A DNA stretch of 8,268 nucleotides from Butyrivibrio sp. (GCF_024699075.1 NZ_JAILQF010000450.1:1-8268), one strand, 5' to 3'. Shown: positions 1-5,224, counted from the stretch's first letter. A program made the numbers and translations. The notes: generated by a model not told the origin, from the letters alone.

Positions 1-420
1 CTTCATATGATTACTGTTGATTGTGTTATGTTCTAATTCTTCATCATCAAATGTATATGATATATAATCTTCGCCATAGTTCGATGAATGGTGCTTACAC
101 TCTATCGCAAAAACGCCCTTTGTGCATACAAAAGCCATATCGAGCTCTGTAGTCCCATACGGAGTCTGGAATATCAGGTTTTGAAGCGGCTCGTATCCTG
201 TATATTTTCTTATAGCTTTAGCGACGTCTTTTTCGTATTTTTCTCCTGCTTTTTCTCTGGCATCACTAAACAAAGAAAATTTAAGCATCGCTATGCCAAC
301 TCCCGCAACGAATGCAAGAATAAATAAAAGCCCCGTCGCTTTAATGAAAGCTGATATAATATCCGTTTCTACAAGGGAATCATAAATTGAGGATGGAGCA
401 AAGTATCTTAATAAATCCAT
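1..420 (-). CDS. Membrane-anchored NERD-domain protein (C-terminus beyond window edge)
   Basis: The reading frame starts at ATG 420 and stays open to the window edge, giving 140 residues with the C-terminus missing. A ribosome binding site AAGGA lies 8 nt before the ATG. A hydrophobic segment at about residues 29-50 (LLFILAFVAGVGIAM) is a likely single membrane span. A NERD (nuclease-related) domain follows: a helix with GEKYEKDVAKAI (59-70), then TELD (91-94), then KGVFAIECKH (101-110). The acidic residues D94 and E107 with K109 match the restriction-endonuclease-like D...ExK pattern of this family. NERD proteins are thought to act on nucleic acids, but few have been characterised. Promoter site A lies 38 nt upstream of the start. 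The sequence supports the fold well; nuclease activity is inference, and the missing C-terminus could carry a further domain. Confidence 0.8.
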   Translation of the reverse strand, partial: MDLLRYFAPSSIYDSLVETDIISAFIKATGLLFILAFVAGVGIAMLKFSLFSDAREKAGEKYEKDVAKAIRKYTGYEPLQNLIFQTPYGTTELDMAFVCTKGVFAIECKHHSSNYGEDYISYTFDDEELEHNTINSNHMK

Positions 421-457
421 ATGTAGTATCCTTTGATATAAATTCTATTTTCATCAG

Positions 458-495
458 TATGTCAGAGCATACATTGTGAGCATCTTTCTGTACAA
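458..495 (-). promoter_or_regulatory. Bipartite promoter element, site A (NERD gene)
   Basis: Read on the minus strand: TTGTACAGAAA, 21 nt, then GACATA. The end of the GACATA box is 38 nt from the NERD start codon. The upstream edge of the box runs into the T-tract of the sigma-gene terminator. This is one of five copies in the window with nearly identical geometry. The two boxes are about 26 nt apart (TTGTAC to GACATA), not the 17 nt expected of sigma-A promoters. Confidence 0.65.
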
Positions 496-526
496 AAAAG
501 ACATGCACCTTCTTAGAAGATATATG
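494..526 (-). terminator. Terminator after the sigma-factor gene
   Basis: On the minus strand a CATATATCTTCT / AGAAGGTGCATG hairpin (one mismatch, two wobble pairs, very small loop) is followed by a run of six T. It begins 9 nt after the sigma stop codon. The T-run is also the upstream flank of promoter site A, so termination and re-initiation are packed together. Confidence 0.5.
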
Positions 527-534
527 CCTTTGAA

Positions 535-1461
535 TTAATTGAGGTAGAATGCACCGCTATTGAACATGCAATCTGCGTCCTGAGTATCGAGCTGTTCAAA
601 GCTCACATCCTCTGCTATCTGACGATATTCGCCGCGGCTGTCGTACTCTTTTAGCTGCTCAGCAAGAGTGATCTTAACTCTTGATATTTTGCCTTCGATA
701 TCTTTCAAATTAACCTTGTTTGGGATTTCGCCCGGGAAGCGCTGTTGTGCTTCAGGTGTTTTAAGATATTCAAGCACCTTCTTTTTGCTATAAGGCTGTA
801 CAGCGAGTAAGAACGCCTGACAGATGAACTGGCTAAGCGGTGAAAGCTCGCTGATAACATTGCAAATTCTCTCACTCTCTTCATTTTGGATAATAGCTGT
901 TAGAGGGTTCACATAGTCTGTTGACTCGATAGTATTTTCGTGTATTTCATCAATATTTACTATCAATCTGCTTGCCGCTGCTCTTGCTGCTTCAAGAGAT
1001 GTGAGAGCATGCTTTCCACCAAGAAGGTCATGCAGTTCTTCTGTTCTAACACGCTCATCCAGACAGTCAACAATGCCAAGTTCTACGAACTTTGGTGTTT
1101 GCTGTATCACCTTATTCATATTAATGATAAGATTCTGATAATGCTTAGTCGCCATGTAGTTAGTCGTTGTCTCTTCTCTAACTCCCTGGTCGATGTAGGG
1201 ATCAAAGAATGATGTTGGGCTTGCAATGTACGGATCATACTTCGGAATTTTCTCAACGATACGGAGCATGCACTGCTGTGCCACATCTTCGAACTTACTA
1301 AGATCCACTCCTTTTTTGTGGACTTTTGAGTAAACATATTTACTTATATAATCCACTATATAAGTTGCATAATCATCGTATGTCAGCATGCCGGTTTTAT
1401 ATGCATCATACTTTGCTCTTACTGCTTCGGCATCCCATGTTGCTTCTTTAATTGGTTTCAT
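535..1461 (-). CDS. Divergent sigma-70-family RNA polymerase sigma factor
   Basis: This 308-aa protein has the layout of a full sigma factor rather than a short ECF type. Region 2 is at about residues 35-105: FEDVAQQCMLRIVEKIPKYD, then TSFFDPYIDQGVRE, matches the sigma pattern EDLxQEGxxGLxxAxxKFD...FSTYAxxWIRxxI. A region-3-like helical stretch (about 105-170) precedes a VNIDEI segment that may correspond to the SLD finger loop. Region 4 (about 203-272, ISELSPLSQFICQAFLL ... NLKDIEGKISRVKITLAEQL) resembles the region 4 helix-turn-helix with a 15-20 residue insertion. The aromatic residues that usually contact the -10 element are poorly kept, which suggests altered promoter choice. The ATG is preceded by AAGGAG at 9 nt and lies within the 3' end of the 58-aa gene upstream, so translation is probably coupled. 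Family assignment is by pattern; the promoter target is inferred. Confidence 0.75.
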   Translation of the reverse strand: MKPIKEATWDAEAVRAKYDAYKTGMLTYDDYATYIVDYISKYVYSKVHKKGVDLSKFEDVAQQCMLRIVEKIPKYDPYIASPTSFFDPYIDQGVREETTTNYMATKHYQNLIINMNKVIQQTPKFVELGIVDCLDERVRTEELHDLLGGKHALTSLEAARAAASRLIVNIDEIHENTIESTDYVNPLTAIIQNEESERICNVISELSPLSQFICQAFLLAVQPYSKKKVLEYLKTPEAQQRFPGEIPNKVNLKDIEGKISRVKITLAEQLKEYDSRGEYRQIAEDVSFEQLDTQDADCMFNSGAFYLN

Positions 1462-1624
1462 GTTTCGTTTCTCCTTTCTTTAGCGCAAATTGCACCAATT
1501 GATCGCTCTTTAAAACTCTGTCCCAAACTTTAAGCTCTCTTACAGCTTCTTCGAGCGTATCAGGAGATAAGCGAACACTTAGGTTGTACAGCGATTCGGA
1601 TTCTTTTGTCTCTGATTTCCTCAT
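1448..1624 (-). CDS. Small ribbon-helix-helix-like protein overlapping the sigma gene
   Basis: This is a 58-aa ORF with an in-frame TAA directly before its ATG. Its last 14 bases overlap the start of the sigma gene in another frame. The core NLSVRLSPDTLEEAVREL (residues 14-31), followed by a second helix (about 35-50), resembles ribbon-helix-helix DNA-binding proteins: a short beta strand with alternating polar residues, an SP helix cap, then two helices. The ribosome binding site is weak (AAGAAAAG-like). Its overlap with the sigma gene suggests one mRNA. The upstream region contains dyad sequences (1737-1770) that could be its operator, giving autoregulation, or it could act as an anti-sigma or sigma accessory factor. 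The RHH assignment rests on pattern only. Confidence 0.6.
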   Translation of the reverse strand: MRKSETKESESLYNLSVRLSPDTLEEAVRELKVWDRVLKSDQLVQFALKKGETKHETN

Positions 1625-1736
1625 TTATCGTTCTTTTCTTAATATGTTTTGCTTTTATATTTAAGGCATAAAAAGTCAAGATAATAAAATCATACAATCA
1701 ATCATATTTTAATTTATTTTTGTTAATGTCTCGAAT

Positions 1737-1764
1737 ATATTATCACAAATAATATAAACTTCAA
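1737..1764 (-). promoter_or_regulatory. Candidate sigma-A-type promoter for the RHH-sigma operon
   Basis: On the minus strand TTGAAG is separated by 16 nt from TAATAT in the AT-rich region upstream of the RHH gene. A second -35-like TTGACT lies at 1674-1679 but has no properly spaced -10. The choice is uncertain because the region is strongly AT-rich. Confidence 0.3.
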
Positions 1765-1770
1765 GTTTAT
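1754..1770. promoter_or_regulatory. 17-bp palindrome, possible operator
   Basis: ATAAACTT-C-AAGTTTAT is a perfect 8+1+8 dyad. It overlaps the -35 box of the candidate promoter. A second dyad, ATATTAT-5 nt-ATAATAT, overlaps it at 1737-1755. Both fit an operator for a dimeric repressor such as the RHH-like protein encoded just downstream, but AT-rich DNA makes chance dyads common. Confidence 0.35.
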
Positions 1771-1830
1771 TTTTAGTTTCGCTTTAGGTTTCTCTTTTTT
1801 TTACAATAATTTGATAATCTACCAAACTAA

Positions 1831-1866
1831 AAATAGTCAATATAAACAACGTTATATTGACTATTT
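1831..1866 (-). terminator. 15-bp perfect hairpin ending the ClpX-like operon
   Basis: The arms AAATAGTCAATATAA and TTATATTGACTATTT are perfectly complementary around a 6-nt loop. On the minus strand the second arm runs into TTTTTAG, so it can serve as a rho-independent terminator after the 45-aa gene. The stem has only three G:C pairs, which is weak for a terminator, so an operator role is an alternative. Confidence 0.5.
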
Positions 1867-1883
1867 ATGACCATTATTCAGTT

Positions 1884-2021
1884 TTATACGCTTAAAACGA
1901 CTTTTACAGCTTCGACTGTATCACTGTGATCAATAGCGCACAATGCGATATGGTCGCATCCGCCCTCTTCTTCCACGTTCTTACAATAAGACAACAATGC
2001 TTTAAATCCTTTACTATCCAT
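1884..2021 (-). CDS. Small acidic Cys-containing protein, 45 aa
   Basis: This is a short ORF, ATG 2021 to TAA 1884, not recognised as a known family. It reads like a real protein (SYCKNVEEEGGCDHIALCA, then DTVEAVKVVLSV) with three cysteines and a hydrophobic end. It lies 26 nt after the stop of the 91-aa gene and just before a hairpin terminator, which fits the last gene of an operon. The ribosome binding site is poor (GAGCGG at 9 nt). The start codon is inside the loop of an 11-bp inverted repeat (2002-2012 / 2041-2051), which might control access to the start. It could also be a truncated remnant. Confidence 0.45.
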   Translation of the reverse strand: MDSKGFKALLSYCKNVEEEGGCDHIALCAIDHSDTVEAVKVVLSV

Positions 2022-2051
2022 TACTGACCGCTCGTAAAAAAAAGGATTTAA
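2002..2051 (-). repeat. 11-bp inverted repeat enclosing the 45-aa start codon
   Basis: AAAGGATTTAA (2041-2051) and TTAAATCCTTT (2002-2012) are perfectly complementary with a 28-nt loop that holds the ribosome binding site and ATG of the 45-aa gene. A hairpin in the mRNA would leave the start in the loop. It may be a coincidence. Confidence 0.35.
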
Positions 2052-2323
2052 GATTCTTTAATAAGTGTGAAGCGGCCCGCGTGGTCGTCAATCTTATCAA
2101 AAATTCCTCTTGTAAATGCACCAGGTATCACTTTCTTAAATGTCCCAAAAGGTTTTACCCATTCGCTTTCAGCAGATCCGAACATAAGCATATTGTCAAA
2201 AAGTGCCGGAGCTTTTGTTTCTATATCATCACTTGTAGTCCATCTGTACATGTTGTCATCTGATATTTCAAGTACTCCAAGCTTTCTATTGCCTAAGTTT
2301 TCATATACTGTGTACTTTCTCAT
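2048..2323 (-). CDS. Uncharacterised 91-aa protein
   Basis: I do not recognise a family. It is a soluble, mixed-charge protein with no membrane span or signal peptide. It starts with a beta-rich stretch (KYTVYENL, KLGVLEISDD), continues with a tryptophan-containing middle (MYRWTTSDDIE) and contains a later WVKPFGTFKKVIPG segment. The start is supported by AGAGG 8 nt before the ATG. It follows the ClpX-like gene in the same direction, separated by about 120 nt that hold a 27-aa ORF, so it is probably co-transcribed from promoter site B. Location next to a ClpX-like protein makes an adaptor or substrate role possible, but nothing in the sequence shows this. Confidence 0.8.
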   Translation of the reverse strand: MRKYTVYENLGNRKLGVLEISDDNMYRWTTSDDIETKAPALFDNMLMFGSAESEWVKPFGTFKKVIPGAFTRGIFDKIDDHAGRFTLIKES

Positions 2324-2347
2324 TGCATCGCCCTCTTTCGAGACTTT

Positions 2348-2431
2348 TTATACGCTCTTATATTTTCTCTCCGAATTCTTTTTCAATCGAATGCATTCTG
2401 CATTCAAAAGCCTTTTAAAATACTTTTCCAC
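2348..2431 (-). CDS. Possible 27-aa basic peptide
   Basis: A GTG-initiated ORF (2431 to TAA 2348) fills the gap between the ClpX-like gene and the 91-aa gene. The peptide is strongly basic and amphipathic (EKYFKRLLNAECIRLKKN ... KYKSV). An AGGA lies about 10 nt upstream and overlaps the stop region of the ClpX-like gene. Its size and GTG start make it tentative; it could be untranslated spacer. Confidence 0.35.
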   Translation of the reverse strand: MEKYFKRLLNAECIRLKKNSERKYKSV

Positions 2432-2443
2432 GGTTCATTTTTC

Positions 2444-3403
2444 CTATTTATTCTTCCCAAGAACGAGCGCAGAATCACTGTCTTCAGATTCGAAAATAGC
2501 ATCATTAACATCCTTCTGTATTTGGGAGTAAAGACCTCTTGCGCCTGTTGGAAGCTCTCTTGCGCTTTTAGCGATGTCTTTTAAATAGTCTTCCGACACA
2601 ACGAATTCTCTTTTGTACATTTTAGTGAGCTTTGCGATTGGAGATACATTGCTGTCTGTAAGTATGGCATACATATTATCTTCTGTAAGCTCGTCAAGCA
2701 CACATATATCAGAGATTCTTCCTGCAAGCTCCGGCCTCATACCACCGTCAATAAGATCTTGCATTGTGATAGGAGTATTTTCTGTTTCGCTTGATCTATC
2801 ATCATGGAAACCTTCAGACTTTCCAGCCCCGTTTATTCCTATAAATCTCTTTTCTTTTACATGTCTTCTTTTCTTATAAATGCATTCCCAGGCTCCAAGA
2901 AATACAAATGTTATATCCTTTGTATTTATGGTCTTAGAGTCTCCTGCTTTGGATGGTACCTGAACAGTCGTTCCTTCAATCATTGCTAAAAATTCCGCCT
3001 GAATAGCTGTACTGATGTTCTCGCCCATAGAATTCGTCATAGGGACACATATCTTATCAAATTCATCAAAAACAATGATGGAATGTTCAATACGTTCTTT
3101 AGTCCATCCAAGGTCAAACATTTCAGCAAATACAGAATAATATTTCTTAGCTCCCGACCATCCGTCAGACGTAATGCTTGATGCATCGTAAATGTATATA
3201 TCAGGGCACAATTCCTTGAGAGTCTTAAAAGTCTGTGTTTTACCCGAACCTGACGGCCCTATAAAAACAGCGTTCTCTTTTACCCCGTGGAAAAAATTAT
3301 ACGCAAGCACAGAAGCAGCCTTCTTAGCGTCTTCCTGTCCGATAACCTCTGCATCTAAGTGCTTCTTAAAATCCTTTGGCGTATAATCTTTTAAATTTTT
3401 CAT
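2444..3403 (-). CDS. ClpX-like AAA+ ATPase without zinc-binding domain
   Basis: This is a 319-aa AAA+ protein, clearly ClpX/HslU-type. VIGQEDAKKA (20-30) is the usual entry motif, GPSGSGKT (49-56) Walker A, GWSG (81-84) the position of the ClpX pore loop GYVG, IIVFDEFDK (109-117) Walker B, and FVFLGAWE (166-173) the sensor-1 region. RPELAGRI (223-230) carries the likely arginine finger, and TGARG (286-290) is sensor 2. ClpX is usually over 400 aa; this protein lacks the N-terminal zinc-binding domain. RFIGING (186-192) sits where ClpX has its ClpP-binding IGF loop. The longest ORF starts at ATG 3493, but that extension contains promoter site B, so ATG 3403 is chosen; it has AAGGAG 14 nt upstream, a long spacing. 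Probable role: ATP-driven protein unfolding or remodelling in the cytoplasm, perhaps with host ClpP. Confidence 0.85.
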   Translation of the reverse strand: MKNLKDYTPKDFKKHLDAEVIGQEDAKKAASVLAYNFFHGVKENAVFIGPSGSGKTQTFKTLKELCPDIYIYDASSITSDGWSGAKKYYSVFAEMFDLGWTKERIEHSIIVFDEFDKICVPMTNSMGENISTAIQAEFLAMIEGTTVQVPSKAGDSKTINTKDITFVFLGAWECIYKKRRHVKEKRFIGINGAGKSEGFHDDRSSETENTPITMQDLIDGGMRPELAGRISDICVLDELTEDNMYAILTDSNVSPIAKLTKMYKREFVVSEDYLKDIAKSARELPTGARGLYSQIQKDVNDAIFESEDSDSALVLGKNK

Positions 3404-3444
3404 ATTCCTGATATCCACTCCTTGAATGCAATCTTTAAACATAG

Positions 3445-3481
3445 TATGCCTAAAACCATATTTAGACGATTTTCTGTACAA
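3445..3481 (-). promoter_or_regulatory. Bipartite promoter element, site B (ClpX-like operon)
   Basis: Minus strand: TTGTACAGAAA, 20 nt, then GGCATA, which is one nt shorter than the other four sites. The end of the element is 42 nt from ATG 3403. It overlaps the last codons of the 39-aa ORF upstream and lies within the longest-ORF reading of the ClpX-like gene, which argues against the longer start. Confidence 0.55.
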
Positions 3482-3581
3482 AAACGAGGTCAAGCTTCTT
3501 ATTTGAGACTATGCCAATAAGATATCTTCTTACGGTCAGCACGATTACTCCGATCACTATATATAGTTCTATTTGTGTCAT
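3462..3581 (-). CDS. Small hydrophobic peptide, 39 aa
   Basis: This short ORF has a good ribosome binding site: AAGGA is followed by a short spacer and ATG 3581. It begins MTQIELYIVIGVIVLTVRRY and continues with a mixed hydrophobic and basic tail. Residues 4-16 could form a short membrane helix followed by an RR positive flank, so a single-span membrane peptide is likely. It follows the 248-aa gene by about 57 nt in the same direction, and its 3' end carries promoter site B. No family is recognised. A toxin-like or regulatory small membrane protein is possible but not shown. Confidence 0.55.
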   Translation of the reverse strand: MTQIELYIVIGVIVLTVRRYLIGIVSNKKLDLVFVQKIV

Positions 3582-3583
3582 AG

Positions 3584-3630
3584 TGCCATCTTCCTTTTTT
3601 GTAAAATTTACTTCTAAATACAAGATGACA
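3584..3630 (-). promoter_or_regulatory. Leader inverted repeat over the 39-aa ribosome binding site
   Basis: Minus-strand TGTCATCTT (3622-3630) can pair with AAGATGGCA (3584-3592), with one U.G wobble pair. The second half immediately follows the AAGG core of the ribosome binding site. The same pair of sequences, TCTGTCAT and ATGGCA, occurs in the leader of the DUF4317 gene. An outer pair, TGTAAAAT / ATTTTACA, also brackets this region. Confidence 0.4.
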
Positions 3631-3638
3631 GAATGATT

Positions 3639-4385
3639 TTACATTTTGGGAGTAAAACGTATATATCCGTCGTTTTTAGTGACTTCTACCGAAATATCTT
3701 TTTTATCCTCTCTGGCTATGGGTGCTTTCTTCACTTCTTTTTGTATAGAAAAAAACATATTCCCAATTGAAGATTCAGGCAGGCTCTCGTTTTTGTGTCC
3801 TGCACATGCAGCCATTCTTCTTGAATAACTTGCATCAGCTTCAAGAACATATCTCTTTATATCTTCGATACATTCTCTCTTCTTATTCTGAATCTCTTTT
3901 GTAATATCGTCTATGAACTGTAGATCTTCTGATACAAATGTTCCTTTATCAATAACGTAGAATGTGAGTCCTCTTACCAAAGGCCATTTATACCCATCAA
4001 GAAACTCGTTATAATCATTGAGTTTTTTATCTGCATAAGCGCGTATCCTTGAAGACATCTTTGTAAACTCTTCTGAATCGCCCTTGGCATAGATGTAACT
4101 CTTTAGATCAAAGCGTTCTGTTTCAGAGAAATCATTCTCCTTATAGTAATAATATGTTCCACCTTTGAGCGAATTTACAGCTGGAAGTGCAACATCATCT
4201 TTCTGAATAAAATCATAATGGTAATAAATGACCTTTATATCATTAAGTCTTGCGTAATCAAAAATAGCATTCCTGCCTTTAAGCATTACGCTTGCTCTTC
4301 CAGTACCTACCATTTCGGTTTCAAAAGCCACAAAGCCCTGTTCTTCAATAATATCTTTTGCAATGTTTACATTACTTTTAAGCAT
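3639..4385 (-). CDS. Uncharacterised 248-aa protein
   Basis: No family recognised. It has a clear start (GAGGAG about 6 nt before ATG 4385) and is overlapped by 8 nt by the frameshifted extension of the gene upstream, so translation is probably coupled. The N-terminal half is beta-rich with many tyrosines (KVIYYHYDF, GTYYYYKEND). The middle is helical and charged (SSRIRAYADKKLNDYNEFLDGY), and a helix of about 40 residues (FIDDITKEIQNKKRECIEDIKRY) follows. No signal peptide or membrane span is visible, so it is probably cytoplasmic. It belongs to the operon of promoter site C and precedes the 39-aa hydrophobic peptide. Nothing in the sequence gives a function. Confidence 0.85.
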   Translation of the reverse strand: MLKSNVNIAKDIIEEQGFVAFETEMVGTGRASVMLKGRNAIFDYARLNDIKVIYYHYDFIQKDDVALPAVNSLKGGTYYYYKENDFSETERFDLKSYIYAKGDSEEFTKMSSRIRAYADKKLNDYNEFLDGYKWPLVRGLTFYVIDKGTFVSEDLQFIDDITKEIQNKKRECIEDIKRYVLEADASYSRRMAACAGHKNESLPESSIGNMFFSIQKEVKKAPIAREDKKDISVEVTKNDGYIRFTPKM

Positions 4386-4518
4386 TCTTTCTCCTCAACA
4401 TTAGATCTGTACTATAAGGAGTATTTCTATCCTCCTCGCTCATCTGAATTTCCTTGTTATTTTCCACCTTAATGGTTACAGCCCTGCTTACGGCTGTATA
4501 TTGCTGTTTTACAATATC
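4378..4518 (-). CDS. +1-frame continuation of the small protein (46 codons)
   Basis: Directly after the TGA of the gene at 4517-4690, the +1 frame stays open for 46 codons (DIVKQQYTAVSRAVTIKVEN ... DLMLRRKNA) and stops at TAA 4378, overlapping the start of the 248-aa gene by 8 nt. The composition is protein-like throughout and has no good start codon of its own at the beginning; a GTG (V18 of this segment) is the only alternative. The junction is TTT TGA T: removing one T from the run of four, or slipping +1 as at the prfB site, joins both parts into a 103-aa protein. It may be programmed, a mutation, or a sequencing error. Confidence 0.55.
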   Translation of the reverse strand, partial: DIVKQQYTAVSRAVTIKVENNKEIQMSEEDRNTPYSTDLMLRRKNA

Positions 4519-4690
4519 AAAATATCATATCACTTGAAAGGTCTGTAAAAACTTTCTTCCCTGTCTTTGTAAAGGCAAAATCCTGTCTGCCTTCGATCTC
4601 TATATACCAGTTGGAGCATTCCACATCTCCATTTTTCTTCTTTATCTCTATTCTTCTTTCTGCATCATCTAACATTCGTACTTCGCACAT
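4517..4690 (-). CDS. Small protein ending at a TTT-TGA shift site (57 aa in zero frame)
   Basis: The zero-frame product runs from ATG 4690 to TGA 4517. A very strong ribosome binding site (GGGAGG, 8 nt) precedes this ATG, so I prefer it to the longer GTG start at 4729, which is only 5 nt from the -10-like box of site C. The protein is MCEVRMLDDAERRIEIKKKNG followed by a Trp/Tyr-containing strand region and TKTGKKVFTDLSSDMIF. It looks like a small beta-rich protein cut off in mid-fold: the +1 frame continues smoothly for 46 residues. No family recognised. It is the first gene of the site C operon. Confidence 0.7.
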   Translation of the reverse strand: MCEVRMLDDAERRIEIKKKNGDVECSNWYIEIEGRQDFAFTKTGKKVFTDLSSDMIF

Positions 4691-4733
4691 AACAAATTCC
4701 TCCCTTAATCTTTTTAAATTCATTTGCACTTAA

Positions 4734-4771
4734 TATGTCAGAACATTTTCTTATGCGCTTTTTCTGTACAA
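4734..4771 (-). promoter_or_regulatory. Bipartite promoter element, site C
   Basis: Minus strand: TTGTACAGAAA, 21 nt, GACATA, then 44 nt to ATG 4690. The match to the consensus is complete. It appears to drive the frameshift gene, the 248-aa gene and the 39-aa peptide. Confidence 0.65.
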
Positions 4772-4894
4772 AACGCTTATAATTTATGTCCCTCTTTTTG
4801 CTGAAGATGGAACAATGATTGGTATAGCAATTTTCAATAATGTTCCTTCAAAATATTTAAAATAGTAACAGAAAGGTTTTGATTTATGATTTCA

Positions 4895-4923
4895 ATAACA
4901 TTGAAGTGACAATAAAAAGTCAA
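4895..4923 (-). promoter_or_regulatory. Possible sigma-A-type promoter
   Basis: Minus strand TTGACT, 17 nt, TGTTAT. The -35 box overlaps the foot of the hairpin at 4918-4975. It points toward the site C operon and would give a long leader containing the 17-aa ORF. The 14-mer TCTTGACTTTTTAT holding the -35 box recurs upstream of the RHH gene (1668-1681). Confidence 0.3.
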
Positions 4924-4975
4924 GAAGGAGCTGTGAAGAAATGATTTCTCATTTTTTCATAGCTCTTTCTTGATT
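4918..4975. terminator. 27-bp hairpin, possible terminator
   Basis: A stem of 27 pairs closes a 4-nt loop (TTTC at 4945-4948); the arms are 4918-4944 and 4949-4975. On the minus strand it follows the stop of the 58-aa ORF at once and is followed by ACTTTTTATT, as in a rho-independent terminator. However, the four non-Watson-Crick positions are G.U pairs only in plus-strand RNA and A.C mismatches in minus-strand RNA, which hints at a plus-strand structured RNA. Its strand and role are unresolved. Confidence 0.5.
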
Positions 4976-5150
4976 AAAAGTCATAATAATTTCTTGTATC
5001 TACAGGCGTTCCATCGACTTCAATCTGGAAGCTTGTTTTGAAAATAGAAAGTCGCCATTGTACATAAAGCACGAACAGATTCCTGTCAAGTATAAGAAAG
5101 CTTTGTGATGATGCAGACGCTATAAAAGATAAGCTCAATATGATTTCCAT
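4974..5150 (-). CDS. Doubtful 58-aa ORF, possibly a gene remnant
   Basis: ATG 5150 to TAA 4974, with no clear ribosome binding site. The last 20 residues (SFQIEVDGTPVDTRNYYDF) look protein-like and the stop is followed directly by a hairpin with a T-tract, as at the end of a real gene. The first half is hydrophobic and Ser-rich, as expected for the antisense of the charged plus-strand fragment opposite it. Other minus frames contain protein-like pieces too, so this may be the end of a gene broken by frameshifts. Confidence 0.3.
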   Translation of the reverse strand: MEIILSLSFIASASSQSFLILDRNLFVLYVQWRLSIFKTSFQIEVDGTPVDTRNYYDF

Positions 5151-5196
5151 GTCTATGGAAAGGCAGAATAAAAGAGCATGTATGCTTTGATATCTT

Positions 5197-5224
5197 CCGG
5201 TAACATCATTTCTTTACATACCGG
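5197..5224. repeat. Short inverted repeat next to promoter site E
   Basis: CCGGTA and TACCGG separated by 16 nt, ending 8 nt before the TTGTACAGAAA box of site E. It could be a regulator site for the J-domain gene or a weak hairpin. There is no supporting copy at the other sites. Confidence 0.25.

Noticed and set aside
88..327. 79-aa plus-strand open frame
   Set aside because: Antisense to the NERD gene, whose domain pattern is clear; the composition is shadow-like.
1584..1589. Further TTGTAC occurrences (plus strand here and at 5058-5063 and 7584-7589; minus strand at 7902-7907)
   Set aside because: They lack the full AGAAA extension and the second box at the right distance, and those at 1584, 7584 and 7902 lie inside coding sequence.
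1674..1679. TTGACT as -35 box of the RHH-sigma operon
   Set aside because: The nearest -10-like sequence (TATAAA) is only 14 nt away, too close for a sigma-A promoter.
2067..2531. 154-aa plus-strand open frame
   Set aside because: It lies antisense to the ClpX-like and 91-aa genes, is hydrophobic and Ser/Phe-rich as shadow frames are, and has no ribosome binding site.
4784..4837. 17-aa TTG-initiated minus ORF with an AAGGA 6 nt upstream
   Set aside because: Too short and without independent support; a leader peptide is possible but cannot be claimed.
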